64,000 nucleotides of DNA, taken from NCBI GenBank assembly GCA_035651755.1, contig DASRFA010000050.1, forward strand, positions 62,001 to 126,000. Reading direction: 5' to 3'. Position 1 is the first letter of the stretch. Every line of letters begins with the position of its first letter. This document shows positions 31,951-40,397 of the stretch, in pieces. Source of the DNA: DASRFA01 sp035651755. GTDB lineage: Bacteria > Desulfobacterota > Binatia > UBA12015. Below the pieces are notes generated by a model that was not told where the DNA came from, searched no databases, and saw only the letters and a list, made by a program, of their open reading frames with translations. The translations under genes and the position numbers were made by a program.

Positions 31951-34041
31951 TCATCCGGGCGGCCCCGCAATGTGCACCGGCACGCGGAGCGGCGCGACGC
32001 CGCAGCGGGCGAGCGGAAGGTCCCCGCGCTGGACGAGCGAGACGACGAGGTCGCGCTGCCCTTCGGCGCGGCGGAGGTCGAGCGTCACCGGGACGTCGAG
32101 CGATCCGCCCGCCGGGACGTCGCCGGGAAGGCGGCGCGCGGGCGCGCTGCAGTCGCGGCCGCGCGACGCGAGGCACGCGACGATCGCGACCGCGTGCTTC
32201 GGAACGAACGCGAGCCCGGGCCACGCGCGGCTGCCGTCGTTCCGCAGCGTCACGGTGAGGTCGACGCGGCCTCGGGCCGGCCACGGCTCGGGCGGAGACT
32301 TCGCGAGCGCGATCTCGCCCGGGCAGGCGTCGCCGAGCGGTGCGAGCGGCGTGCCGTCGAGGGTCTCCGAGGTCGAGAGGAAGCGCGCCTGCCGCGCGCG
32401 ATCTCCCGTCCGCATCACGCGGAAGAGGAGGTCGTCGCCGAAGCGACCGGCGAGATCGAGCCCGGGCGGCGTCGCGTCCCAATGCGCGCGCGCGTGCGGC
32501 GGGAGCTGGTCGAGGTGGACGAGGATCCACCCGAGATCGACCGTGTCCAGGAGCCGCTGCAACGTCGCCGGGCGCGTGAGACCGGCAGCGGCGAGCCCGT
32601 GGAGGTAGCCGACGGTCGCCGGCGGATAGCCGCTGTAGCCGTCCACGATCGGGAGCCAGTGCACCGTGCTCCGCACCATGCGCCGCCCGATCTCGACGAA
32701 GTCGCCGCCCGGATGCTCGAAGAGGGGCCGACCCTCGCCGTGGCTCGCGAGCCACGCGTCGGCGGGGTGCGGGCTCGTCACGATCGGGTCGGGCGCCACG
32801 TCGAGCGCGGGAAGCGCGAAGGACGCGAGCGCCGCGGCCGCGATCGCCATGGCTCCCGCGATCGCGGCGCGCTGCGGCGCCCGGTCGAGGAGCCGTGCCG
32901 CCCCGAGGCCCGCCAGGACGGCGAGACCCGTCTGAGCGACGACGAGGAAGCGAACCGGCAAGCGCACGGCGCCGAACCCCGGCACGACGGCGACGAGCAG
33001 CGAGTAGGGGCTCCACCACTGCGTCGCGCCGATCGAGATGCGCGGCCCGTGCGCGAGCAGCGTCCCGGCCGCGACGAGCAGCACGCCGGCGAGCGTGACC
33101 CGTTTGCGCCCGCGCCACGGCGGCAGGACGGCGATCGCGATCAGCGCGTAGCCGACCCATCCGACGCTCCGGCGCGCGAAGAACGTCCGCACCGCCTGTG
33201 CCGTCACGTTCGGCCAGAGGCCGAAGGGCAGGGTCGAATAGTCCTCGGCGTCGGCCGGGATGAAGCCGCTCGCGCGCGCCCGCAGGAGCGGGATCGCGAG
33301 CAAGGCGAGGGCGGTGGCCGCGGCAGCGGTCGCCGCCGCGAGCCCGATCCAGCGCCGCGCATCCAGTCGATCGCGCCAGGCCCACAGCGCGAGAGGGATC
33401 CAGACGGCGTACGCGAAGGCCATCGCGTAGCCGAGGTAGAAGGACGTCGCCCCCTGGATCGCGAGCGCGGCCGCCAGCGCGACCGCGTCGATCGCGGAAG
33501 CGCGCTCGAGCCAGCGCTCCGCGAACAGGAACGCGAGCGGCATGCACTCGACGCCCAGGATGTGGAGGTGCGCGAGGTCGGCGAGGCGCTCGGGCGTGAA
33601 CCCGTAGAAGAAGCCGGCGACGAGCGCGCCCGGCGCGGCGAAGAAGCGGCGCGCGAGCGCGTACATCGAGAGCGCGCAGACCGGCTGGAGCGCGACGAGG
33701 AGCAGGTTGCGCGCGAGCACCGCGTTGGCGGTCGCCCAGAAGACCGGCGCGTGCAGCGGGACGAGCCCGAGGAAGCTCTCGGAGTAGGCGAGCGAGCTCG
33801 GCGACGGGTGCAGGATGTTCGCGTGGAAGAGCCGCGACGGCGCGGTCGCGATCGCGTGCGCGTCCCACGCGAGCGCCCAGGTGATGAGCGAGAAGTCCGC
33901 CGACACGACCTGCGGCTGCCCCGCGAAGGTCGGGGTCGCGGTCGCCGCGGCGCGCGCGATCGGCCACAGCCACCAGACGCCGAGCGCTGCGTAGGCGGCC
34001 GCCGCGAGCGCGACCTCGCGAAGGGAAGGCGCCGGACGCAC
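31951..34041 (-). CDS. Multi-pass membrane protein, glycosyltransferase-like
   Basis: A 696-residue protein with about ten hydrophobic segments in its first 450 residues (for example ALGVWWLWPIARAAA and ALVAGFFYGFTPERLAD) and a soluble beta-rich domain after about residue 530. This layout resembles GT-C glycosyltransferases such as YfhO and related proteins, in which a long membrane domain is followed by a periplasmic domain. The region NILHPSPSSLAYSESFLGLVPLH is typical of that group. I see no clear acidic D-E pair that would prove catalysis. The start is GTG at 34041. It is divergent from the AlkB-like gene. Confidence 0.6.
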   Translation of the reverse strand: MRPAPSLREVALAAAAYAALGVWWLWPIARAAATATPTFAGQPQVVSADFSLITWALAWDAHAIATAPSRLFHANILHPSPSSLAYSESFLGLVPLHAPVFWATANAVLARNLLLVALQPVCALSMYALARRFFAAPGALVAGFFYGFTPERLADLAHLHILGVECMPLAFLFAERWLERASAIDAVALAAALAIQGATSFYLGYAMAFAYAVWIPLALWAWRDRLDARRWIGLAAATAAAATALALLAIPLLRARASGFIPADAEDYSTLPFGLWPNVTAQAVRTFFARRSVGWVGYALIAIAVLPPWRGRKRVTLAGVLLVAAGTLLAHGPRISIGATQWWSPYSLLVAVVPGFGAVRLPVRFLVVAQTGLAVLAGLGAARLLDRAPQRAAIAGAMAIAAAALASFALPALDVAPDPIVTSPHPADAWLASHGEGRPLFEHPGGDFVEIGRRMVRSTVHWLPIVDGYSGYPPATVGYLHGLAAAGLTRPATLQRLLDTVDLGWILVHLDQLPPHARAHWDATPPGLDLAGRFGDDLLFRVMRTGDRARQARFLSTSETLDGTPLAPLGDACPGEIALAKSPPEPWPARGRVDLTVTLRNDGSRAWPGLAFVPKHAVAIVACLASRGRDCSAPARRLPGDVPAGGSLDVPVTLDLRRAEGQRDLVVSLVQRGDLPLARCGVAPLRVPVHIAGPPG

Positions 34042-34159
34042 GCTGCTCCATGAGCGGCGGCCGGCCGGGTGTCAACGCGCACGGGCGCTGCGCTGCGCCG
34101 CGCGCGCGTCGACCTTGTCGCGAGCGGCGCGGACCCCGACAATCGGTCGCGAGACCGCC

Positions 34160-35098
34160 ATGCCGAAGCCGGGGAACCGCCGCAGCGAGGGAAGCCGGAC
34201 GCGAATCGCGGCCGCGCCCGCCCGCGGTCCTCTCGCGGCCGGGCGGCGGCGCGCGCGACCGGAGCGCCAGCCCGACGGGCACCTGTACGACCCGGCGTTC
34301 GTTTCGCCCGCCGAGCGCGAGGCGATCGTGCGCTGGCTCGCGGGCCTCCGGCCGCTCTGGGAAGACCGCTTCTCGCCGCACTTCCCGCCGCCGCCCGGCC
34401 AGTCGCAGCGCCGCCTCCTCCGCCCCGTCTACTGGCTCGGGAACTGGCAGTTCGCGTGCCTCGGGTACTACCGCCCGCCGCGCGGCGTTCACGACCGCTG
34501 CGTGCGCGCGGAGCCGTTTCCCGACGTCCTGGCCGGCCTCGTCCGCCGCATCGAGGCGCGCGCCCGCGCGCGCTTTCGCGGGCCCGACCTGCCGCGCGGC
34601 TGGCGGCTCAACACCTGCCTCGTGAACCTCTACGGCAGCCGGCGCGAAGGCGACGCCTGGATCGACAGCGCGCGCGTCGGCGAGCATCGCGACTTCGAGC
34701 CCGGGCCGGTCGCCTCGGTGTCGCTCGGCGAGCGCGCGCTCCTCCAGTTCGTCGGCCCTTCGCGGCGCGGCGAGCCGGGCGACGTCGTGTTCGAGCAATG
34801 GCTCGACGACGGCTCGCTGCAGATCTTCGGCGGCGAGCGCTGGAAGGACCGGACGTTCCACCGCGTCCAGCGCGTCGACCGGCGCGGCGGGCACGAGCTG
34901 CCGCCGGCGATGGCGGACTTCCGGACGAGGCGCGTCAACTTCACCTTCCGCTACGTGCCGGACGAGCACGTCGTCCGCTTCCGCGACCTCTCGCCGCCGG
35001 CGCGCGAGGACGTGCGGCGCTACGTCGCCGAGCTCGCCGAGGGCTCCACGTTCTTTCGCGCCGAGCTCGCGCGCTGCGACGACCGTGCCGGGACGTAG
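34160..35098 (+). CDS. AlkB-like 2-oxoglutarate/Fe(II) oxygenase
   Basis: A 312-residue protein with an AlkB-type jelly-roll core. Metal ligands His176 and Asp178 are in GEHRDFEPGPVASVSLGE, the distal His is His234 in RTFHRVQ, and the 2-oxoglutarate contacts R258 and R264 are in RRVNFTFRY. The preceding segment NLYGSRREGDAWI matches the AlkB pattern N-x-Y-x-x-x-x-D-x-I. An N-terminal extension of about 40 residues is basic. It likely repairs alkylated nucleic acids or modifies a related substrate. The ATG at 34160 is used. Confidence 0.8.
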   Translation: MPKPGNRRSEGSRTRIAAAPARGPLAAGRRRARPERQPDGHLYDPAFVSPAEREAIVRWLAGLRPLWEDRFSPHFPPPPGQSQRRLLRPVYWLGNWQFACLGYYRPPRGVHDRCVRAEPFPDVLAGLVRRIEARARARFRGPDLPRGWRLNTCLVNLYGSRREGDAWIDSARVGEHRDFEPGPVASVSLGERALLQFVGPSRRGEPGDVVFEQWLDDGSLQIFGGERWKDRTFHRVQRVDRRGGHELPPAMADFRTRRVNFTFRYVPDEHVVRFRDLSPPAREDVRRYVAELAEGSTFFRAELARCDDRAGT

Positions 35099-35126
35099 GC
35101 GTCGCGCCGGCTCGCCGTTGCGCGCG

Positions 35127-35861
35127 TCAAGGGCGCTCGCAGAGCGCGTCGACGATGGCGATCGACACTTTCGTGAGCCGAGCGACCGCGGTGCGCGTGT
35201 CGCGCCCGAGGCGAACGAGGGCGGGCACGCTCGCGGGGTGTCGCAGCACGTGGCGGAGGGCGGCGCCGATTCGTGGTCGGCCCTCCGCGTCGGTCAGCAG
35301 GAGCGCCTCGGCCGCGATCTCGGAATCCGCGTCGTCGCTGATCGAGCGCGCGCAGAGCCACGGCACGCCGGCGCGCTCGCACGCGTCCGCGATCGCCGCC
35401 GACTCCATGTCCACCGCGTCCGCTTCGTGGCGGCGCCGGAGCTCCGCCTTGTCGGCGCGCGTGAGCGCGGCGGCCGGCGCGCTCACGAGGCGGCCCGACG
35501 GACGCGGCGCGCCGAGCGCCGTCTGCGCCAGCATCGGCTGGAAGCGCGCACCGCTCGCGCCGTCGACGACATCCGCCGGCACGACGACGTCGCCCACCGC
35601 GAGCCCGCGTCGCAGCGCGCCGGCGATCCCGATCGCGAGGGCGGCGCGCGGCGCGTGCGCCCGCAGGAGCGCGTCGGTCGTCGCGCGCGCCCGCGCGAGG
35701 CCGATGCCGGTCGTCGCCGCGACGATGCGAGCGCCGCGGCGAGCCCCGTGCCAGGTGCCCGCCGCGTCGCGAGCGAGGCCGAGCCGCCTCACGAGCGGCG
35801 CCAGCTCGATCGCCAGCGCGGCCACGACGAGCAGCGGAGCCGTGCCGTCGCGGGCGGTCAC
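35127..35861 (-). CDS. MTA/SAH nucleosidase-like (PNP/UDP phosphorylase family) protein
   Basis: A 244-residue protein of the PNP/UDP phosphorylase superfamily. Segments: ATTGIGLARARATTDALL, ALAIGIAGALRRGLAVGDVVV, and the signature VDMESAAIADACERAGV. This fits the nucleosidases that cleave methylthioadenosine or S-adenosylhomocysteine, or the HpnG-like branch in hopanoid synthesis. Its GTG start (35861) overlaps the stop of the upstream membrane glycosyltransferase-like gene by four bases (GTGA), so the two are translated together. That pairing with a lipid-type transferase makes an HpnG-like role worth considering, but no hopanoid genes are nearby. Confidence 0.75.
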   Translation of the reverse strand: MTARDGTAPLLVVAALAIELAPLVRRLGLARDAAGTWHGARRGARIVAATTGIGLARARATTDALLRAHAPRAALAIGIAGALRRGLAVGDVVVPADVVDGASGARFQPMLAQTALGAPRPSGRLVSAPAAALTRADKAELRRRHEADAVDMESAAIADACERAGVPWLCARSISDDADSEIAAEALLLTDAEGRPRIGAALRHVLRHPASVPALVRLGRDTRTAVARLTKVSIAIVDALCERP

Positions 35862-37414
35862 GGCGCCCCGCTGCGGCGGAGCTCGACGACGTTCCCTCCC
35901 GGGAAGGGACGCGCCGGCGCGCGCGCGAAGCCCGCGCGCTCGAGCGCCGCGAACAGCGACCGGAAGTCGGGCGACACGCCCTTCCCGAACGCGACCACCA
36001 CGCGGGTCGCGCGTGCGAGGTCCGCGACCGCGACGTCGCGCGGTGAGGTGGCGCAGGCGACGCGCGCCTCGGCGAGCGCGCGCGCGCGCCGCGCCTCGTC
36101 CGGGAAGCTCGCGCGGTCGAGGTAGTAGGCGAACGGCAGGCACTGCCACGCTGGAGCGACCACGATCGCCGTGCCGGGACCGGGCTCGGCGAACGCGACG
36201 GCCGCACGCCAGTCGGCGTTCCGCGTGCGGTGCCAGTCGAGCTGCGAGGCGGCGAGGATCGCGATCGCGAGCGCGGCGGCGGCGCGGAGCGCGCCGTGGA
36301 TCGGCAGCCGGGCGAGCGCGGCGGCGACGAGCAGGAACCAGCCGAGCGAGGAGAAGAGGAGATAGCGCGTCCCGAAGGCCGGCGTCCGCTGCGAGAGCGC
36401 GTACGCGAGGGCGATCGGGACGACCGCCCACGCCGCGAAGGCGACGACCGCGACCCGCGCCGTTCCCGGCGCATCGCCGGCGGCGACCGCGGATGGAGGC
36501 GGAGACGACGCGCGCGCTCCGCGTGCCGCGAGCAGCAGCGCGGCGCCCGCGACCGCGAGCACCGCGATCTGTGCGACGAGCGCACCCTCTCCGCCCGCGA
36601 GCTCGCCCACGACCTCGCGCGCGTCCGCGAGCGTCGGCGGCGCGAGCCAGAACGCCCCCGCGCGCGGCAGGTTCGCCAAGAGCGGTCCGATCCAGGGCGC
36701 GAAGAGCGCGAGCGCGAGGACCTGCCCGGCCGCGTAGAGCGCGACCGCACGCGGCCGCGCCCGCGCGTGGACGACCGCCGTCGCGAGCTGCGCGACGAGC
36801 GCCAGGATCGCCGTGAAGTGCGTCCACGCTGCCGCCGCATTGACGCCGCCGAGCGCGAGGGCGGTGCGCCACGCGGGTCGCGCGAGGTTCGCGAGGAACA
36901 GAAAGTAGGAGACGGTGCAGAGCAGCCCGACGACCGCGTACGAGCGCGCCTCGCGCGCGTAGTAGAGCTCGGGCTCGGACGCCGCGAAGAGGAGCGACGC
37001 GTAGAGGGCCGCTTCGATGCCCGCGAAGCGCCGTGCGAGGAGGAAGAGCGCGGATGCCGTCGCGGCGCTGGCGACGATGGACGGCCAGCGGAGCGCGGCC
37101 TCCGAGTCGCCCGCGAGCGCGACCCACGCCCGCATCCCGACGTTGTAGAGCGGCGGATTCTGGTCGACCGCGGCGGCCGCGACGATGTCGCGCACCGCCC
37201 GGTGCGCGAGCGCCGCGGTCCAGGCCTCGTCGAGCCAGAGGCTCCGGCTCCCGACCGCGGGCGCCTTGACGGCGAGGTGGGCGAGGAACAGAAGGAGCGC
37301 CGCGACCGCCGCGTGGCGGTCGATCGCGCCGAGCCATCGCGACGCGGCCGATCGCGTTGCGTCACCCGGCGGGTCTGCGCAGAGTGGAGCCGGCGGCGAG
37401 GAGGCTCGATCCAT
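35858..37414 (-). CDS. GT39/ArnT-like (dolichyl-phosphate-mannose-type) membrane glycosyltransferase
   Basis: A 518-residue integral membrane protein with about ten transmembrane segments. The first loop carries the catalytic D-E pair in SLWLDEAWTAA, as in ArnT and protein O-mannosyltransferases, followed by the family's N-P-P-L-Y segment in DQNPPLYNVGMRAW. Such enzymes move a sugar from a polyprenyl phosphate donor onto lipid A or a protein. The ATG at 37414 overlaps the ATG of the divergent VOC gene by two bases, so the true start may be a downstream codon. No good alternative is seen. It runs into the nucleosidase-like gene by four bases. Confidence 0.75.
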   Translation of the reverse strand: MDRASSPPAPLCADPPGDATRSAASRWLGAIDRHAAVAALLLFLAHLAVKAPAVGSRSLWLDEAWTAALAHRAVRDIVAAAAVDQNPPLYNVGMRAWVALAGDSEAALRWPSIVASAATASALFLLARRFAGIEAALYASLLFAASEPELYYAREARSYAVVGLLCTVSYFLFLANLARPAWRTALALGGVNAAAAWTHFTAILALVAQLATAVVHARARPRAVALYAAGQVLALALFAPWIGPLLANLPRAGAFWLAPPTLADAREVVGELAGGEGALVAQIAVLAVAGAALLLAARGARASSPPPSAVAAGDAPGTARVAVVAFAAWAVVPIALAYALSQRTPAFGTRYLLFSSLGWFLLVAAALARLPIHGALRAAAALAIAILAASQLDWHRTRNADWRAAVAFAEPGPGTAIVVAPAWQCLPFAYYLDRASFPDEARRARALAEARVACATSPRDVAVADLARATRVVVAFGKGVSPDFRSLFAALERAGFARAPARPFPGGNVVELRRSGAP

Positions 37415-37829
37415 GTCCGATCTCGGCTTGACGCACGTCGCTCTGTCGGTCAGCGATTCCGAGCGCAGCATCGACTTCTACGCGCGCTTCGCGGGCATGA
37501 CGGTCGTCCATCGCAGGAAGGACGACGCGACCGGCCGGAGCGTCGTCTGGCTGAGTGACCTCACGCGGCCCTTCGTGATCGTGCTGGCCGAGGTCGAGCA
37601 CGTTGCGAACGAGCTGTCCGGCTTCGCGCACCTCGGGATCGGGTGTCGCGATCGCGCCGAGGTGGACCGGCTGGCGGCGCTCGCCCGCGACGAGGGCCGT
37701 CCCTGCATGGGACCCGTCGATTCCGGGTATCCGGTCGGCTACTGGGCGTTCATCGGCGATCCCGACGGACACAACCTCGAGATCTCCTACGGACAGGAGG
37801 TCGGGCTCACGGTCGCGAGCCATCGCTAG
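37413..37829 (+). CDS. VOC family (glyoxalase/bleomycin resistance/dioxygenase) protein
   Basis: A 138-residue protein of the VOC superfamily: LTHVALSVSDSERSIDFYARFAG, then GFAHLGIGCRDRAEVD, and the late GYWAFIGDPDGHNLEISYG. The H near the start, the central H and the late E fit the usual metal ligands of the paired beta-alpha-beta-beta-beta motifs. Its function could be glyoxalase-like, dioxygenase-like or antibiotic binding. The ATG at 37413 has a good AGGAGG site eight bases upstream, so this start is firm. It overlaps the divergent glycosyltransferase start. Confidence 0.85.
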   Translation: MSDLGLTHVALSVSDSERSIDFYARFAGMTVVHRRKDDATGRSVVWLSDLTRPFVIVLAEVEHVANELSGFAHLGIGCRDRAEVDRLAALARDEGRPCMGPVDSGYPVGYWAFIGDPDGHNLEISYGQEVGLTVASHR

Positions 37830-37838
37830 GAGCGGCCG

Positions 37839-38312
37839 CTACGGCGCGGGCAGCGTCTCGGCGACCCGAGCGCGGTGGCTCTCGAAGGGCGGCGCGTCCT
37901 CGTCGAGGATCGTGCAGCGCCACTTGTCGCTGCCGCCGGGCGCGATCGGTTCGAGCTTCGCGGACGCGAGCTTCGCGCGCGCCTCGGGGCCGGTGAGGTC
38001 CGCGAGCGCCTCGGCCCGGCCGTTCCAGCAATCGGTCTGCGCGACCACCTTGCCGTTCGCATCGACGAGCTCGGTCTGGATCTTGACGGCGCCGATCGCC
38101 TCGCCGCTGCGGTTCGTCACGTGCCCGACCACCTGGAAGAACTTGGCGCCGTAGCCGGATTCCCACTTCGCGGACTCGATCGCGAGCTCGGGCGCCGGCG
38201 GCGCGCCCGCTTCCGCGCCGGCCGGCGAAGCGGGCGGGGCGAGCAGCGCGCACGCCACCGCCACCGCCACCGCGACGGCGACCGCGCGTCTTCGCCTGAC
38301 ATGGGAGCTCAT
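37839..38312 (-). CDS. Exported hypothetical protein, FxLYD-like domain
   Basis: A 157-residue protein with an Ala/Val-rich signal peptide coded by a GC-rich triplet run (about 38245-38290). The mature part has KFFQVVGHVTNRSGEAIGAVKIQTELVDANGKVV and later RCTILDEDAPPFESHRARV, a beta-sandwich pattern as in FxLYD-type domains. It ends nine bases from the end of the VOC gene, on the opposite strand. Function unknown. Confidence 0.6.
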   Translation of the reverse strand: MSSHVRRRRAVAVAVAVAVACALLAPPASPAGAEAGAPPAPELAIESAKWESGYGAKFFQVVGHVTNRSGEAIGAVKIQTELVDANGKVVAQTDCWNGRAEALADLTGPEARAKLASAKLEPIAPGGSDKWRCTILDEDAPPFESHRARVAETLPAP

Positions 38313-38693
38313 GGTCGTCTCGCCGTCTACGGAGGCCGTCGCAGCGGCTCCGAGGGCAGCGGCCGCGTTACAGCGCAGAGCGTGCGCGCTGTCAATGCGC
38401 GCGGCCGGCTCGCGGGCGCACGTCGGCGCACGCGCGCGGCACGACGCGCGAGCGCCGACGTGCGGCAACCCGCTCGCACGCGACACGCGGAGCCGCAGGT
38501 TCGAGCGGAAGCTTCGGCGCCCCGCTTGCGGCTTCCTGCGCGCGGCGCACTGCGCTCGGCGACAAGCCGAAAAAACTGCGTCCGAATCGCAGCTTCCGCG
38601 GTTTTTTCCTCCAGTTGCGGGCGCCGCTCGCCGATCTCTCGGATGTCGGCGAGGCGAGCCTCGCCTGCCGACCGCGCGAAAGGAGACGGAAAC
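38313..38693. other. 381-base gap between divergent genes
   Basis: No gene is evident. The right-hand part holds a hairpin candidate at 38569-38608 and lower GC than the rest. The left part is a repetitive GC-rich stretch (GCGCGCGGC- and CGCACGC-like words) with no clear repeat unit. The promoter of the downstream 23-Cys protein must lie here, and AAGGAG stands about nine bases before its ATG. Confidence 0.5.
38569..38608. terminator. Symmetric hairpin candidate
   Basis: GAAAAAAC (38569-38576) and GTTTTTTC (38601-38608) pair over eight bases, and inside them CTGCG and CGCAG pair again. With a T6 run on the plus strand and A6 on the minus strand it could end transcription in either direction. 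As it lies between two divergent genes, it would not end either of them, so it may be a leader or insulating structure. Confidence 0.4.
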
Positions 38694-39377
38694 ATGAGGC
38701 GGCAAAGGGTGATCGAGGTGGTGATCGCGGCGTTCGTCTTGACGACCGCGCTCGGTGGATGGTCGATCGCGCGAGCGGACGACGGCGACGGCGAAGTCGG
38801 GCAGCACGAGGAGCCGGGCGATCCCGGCAGCCCGGGCGACGACGAGCCCAACTGCCGTCCCGCGTGCAACGACGTTCGCCGCGTCTGCAAGCAGGCGGCG
38901 AAGACGACGTTCAAGAGCTGCATGGAAGACTGCCGCGGCTCTCTCATGCCCGAGAGCTGCTTCGCGGAGTGCAAGGCGAACCACGGCGACGTGAAGGACG
39001 GCTGCAAGTCCGATTGCCACGAGTGCAAGCGGACGTGTCCCCCTCCGGGCGACCACTCCTCGGACTGCGAGGAGGCCTGCATGGCCGACCTGCGCGAGTG
39101 CGCGGCCGGCATGAACGACGCCGGCAAGGCCTGCGCGCGCGAGTGCGCCGACGGCGCCCGCGAGGCGTTCGGCGCGTGCTTCGACAGCGACGACCCGATC
39201 CCGTGCCTCCTGGGCGTGATCCGCGACCTCTCCGGGTGCCTCGGCGAGTGCGGCAACGACCTGCGTGAGGGCGGCGAGGCGTGCAAGGAAGCGGCGGAGG
39301 CCTGCCGCGAGAACTGCAACCAGACCGGCTCGGCGAGCCGCGCGTTCCTGGACCCGCCGGCGAGCCTTCTCGACTGA
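38694..39377 (+). CDS. Exported Cys-rich protein (23 Cys)
   Basis: A 227-residue protein with a signal peptide (about 1-28, ending ARAD) and an acidic Gly/Pro/Asp stretch, then about 160 residues bearing 23 cysteines in C-x3-C and C-x2-C pairs (for example CRPACNDVRRVC and CKSDCHECKRTC). The cysteines are regularly spaced and probably form disulfide-bonded helical repeats. I do not recognise a named family. A good AAGGAG site precedes the ATG at 38694. It is followed by a terminator hairpin with a T5 tract. Confidence 0.65.
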   Translation: MRRQRVIEVVIAAFVLTTALGGWSIARADDGDGEVGQHEEPGDPGSPGDDEPNCRPACNDVRRVCKQAAKTTFKSCMEDCRGSLMPESCFAECKANHGDVKDGCKSDCHECKRTCPPPGDHSSDCEEACMADLRECAAGMNDAGKACARECADGAREAFGACFDSDDPIPCLLGVIRDLSGCLGECGNDLREGGEACKEAAEACRENCNQTGSASRAFLDPPASLLD

Positions 39378-39495
39378 CCCGCATCGGCGCGACCTCGGTG
39401 ACCGGCTCGTGCTTTGGCTGACCGGTCGCCGGGGCGCGCCGCGACGGGACGCCCCGGCGGCCGTTCGGAGCGAAGCGCTCCGCGTCCGGCGGCCG

Positions 39496-39520
39496 TGCGG
39501 GGCGCCCCGCATCCATTTTT
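39496..39520 (+). terminator. Terminator after the 23-Cys protein gene
   Basis: TGCGGGGC and GCCCCGCA (39496-39511) form a perfect hairpin followed four bases later by TTTTT (39516-39520). Two further GC-rich hairpins lie just upstream (near 39427-39460 and 39465-39485). Confidence 0.6.
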
Positions 39521-39550
39521 CGAGTCCCGGGCGATCGCGCAGCGTACGAT

Positions 39551-40363
39551 TCAGCGACGCCGGTAGCGGCGGTACGACCAGAGACCGCTCGCCTCGCGCG
39601 CCGAGCGCGGCGCGCTCCGCGCCGGGAAGAGCCGCTCGATCGCCGCCTCGTCGAGGAACGACCCGGCGCGCAGCTCCGCGGAGAGCGGCCCCTCCTCGTA
39701 GATCGACAGCATGAGCTCGTCGACCGCGAGCGGGCTCTCGTAGAGCGGCGTCGCCGTGTGTGGACCCGCCTCGACGACGATCGTCTGCGCGCCGCGCTCG
39801 TCGCGCAGCAGGCGGAGGGTGTCGCGCAGCCCCGGATTCTCGCGCTCCGCCACCGCGACTCCCGCCCGCTCCGCCGCGGACGCGAGGCGCGCTCCCGCGG
39901 CCGCCCCGGTGACGACGAGCACCGGGCCGCCCGCGCGGAAGAACGGGTGCGCAAAGTCCAGCGCCGCGCCCGACGTGAGGACCACGCTGAGCGGCGGCTC
40001 GCGCTTTCCGAGCCGGCGGCGCCACGCGGCGAGCGCGGGAGCATCGAGCCCGGCCGCATCCGGCCCGTGGTGCGCGTCCGGCTCGGCGCGCAGGATCCTC
40101 CCGGTCGTCACGATCGCGTCCGCGCGCGCGCGCGCGGCGTTCAGGAGAAACCAGTCGGTCGCGCTCCGCGGCGCCGCCGGTCCGATCGCGATCGTCGCGA
40201 GCGATCCGTCGTTCGTGCGTCCGACGGCGGTGACGTGGATGACGCCCGCGTCGGCGGCGAGGTCTCCGCCGATGCGGCGCTCTCCAGGCGACGGCGGCGG
40301 ATCGCGGGGATCCGGCCCGTAGATCTCGCGGAGCCGGTGCTCGCAGTCGTCCGCGGTGGTCAC
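39551..40363 (-). CDS. RibD C-terminal domain (dihydrofolate-reductase-like) protein
   Basis: A 270-residue protein with a DHFR-like core as in the reductase half of RibD. Segments: VTAVGRTNDGSLATI near the start, ARADAIVTTGRILRAEPD, and the late VVEAGPHTATPLYESPLAVDELMLSIYE. RibD reductases act in riboflavin synthesis. Stand-alone proteins of this kind are often of unknown substrate. No deaminase half or other rib genes are nearby. The start is GTG at 40363. It lies between a terminator and the aldo/keto reductase gene. Confidence 0.75.
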   Translation of the reverse strand: MTTADDCEHRLREIYGPDPRDPPPSPGERRIGGDLAADAGVIHVTAVGRTNDGSLATIAIGPAAPRSATDWFLLNAARARADAIVTTGRILRAEPDAHHGPDAAGLDAPALAAWRRRLGKREPPLSVVLTSGAALDFAHPFFRAGGPVLVVTGAAAGARLASAAERAGVAVAERENPGLRDTLRLLRDERGAQTIVVEAGPHTATPLYESPLAVDELMLSIYEEGPLSAELRAGSFLDEAAIERLFPARSAPRSAREASGLWSYRRYRRR

Positions 40364-40397
40364 GCGACGAGAGTTGGAGGACGACCGGCCTCTTCGC

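Noticed and set aside
31676..34969. A 1,097-codon open frame on the minus strand
   Set aside because: It runs through the antisense of the epimerase and AlkB-like genes and an alternative frame of the membrane protein. No motif is present, and composition is Arg/Ala-biased.
38240..38295. A minisatellite or CRISPR-like repeat
   Set aside because: It is a short GC-rich triplet run coding the Ala/Val signal peptide of the exported protein. There are no spacers and no longer repeat unit.
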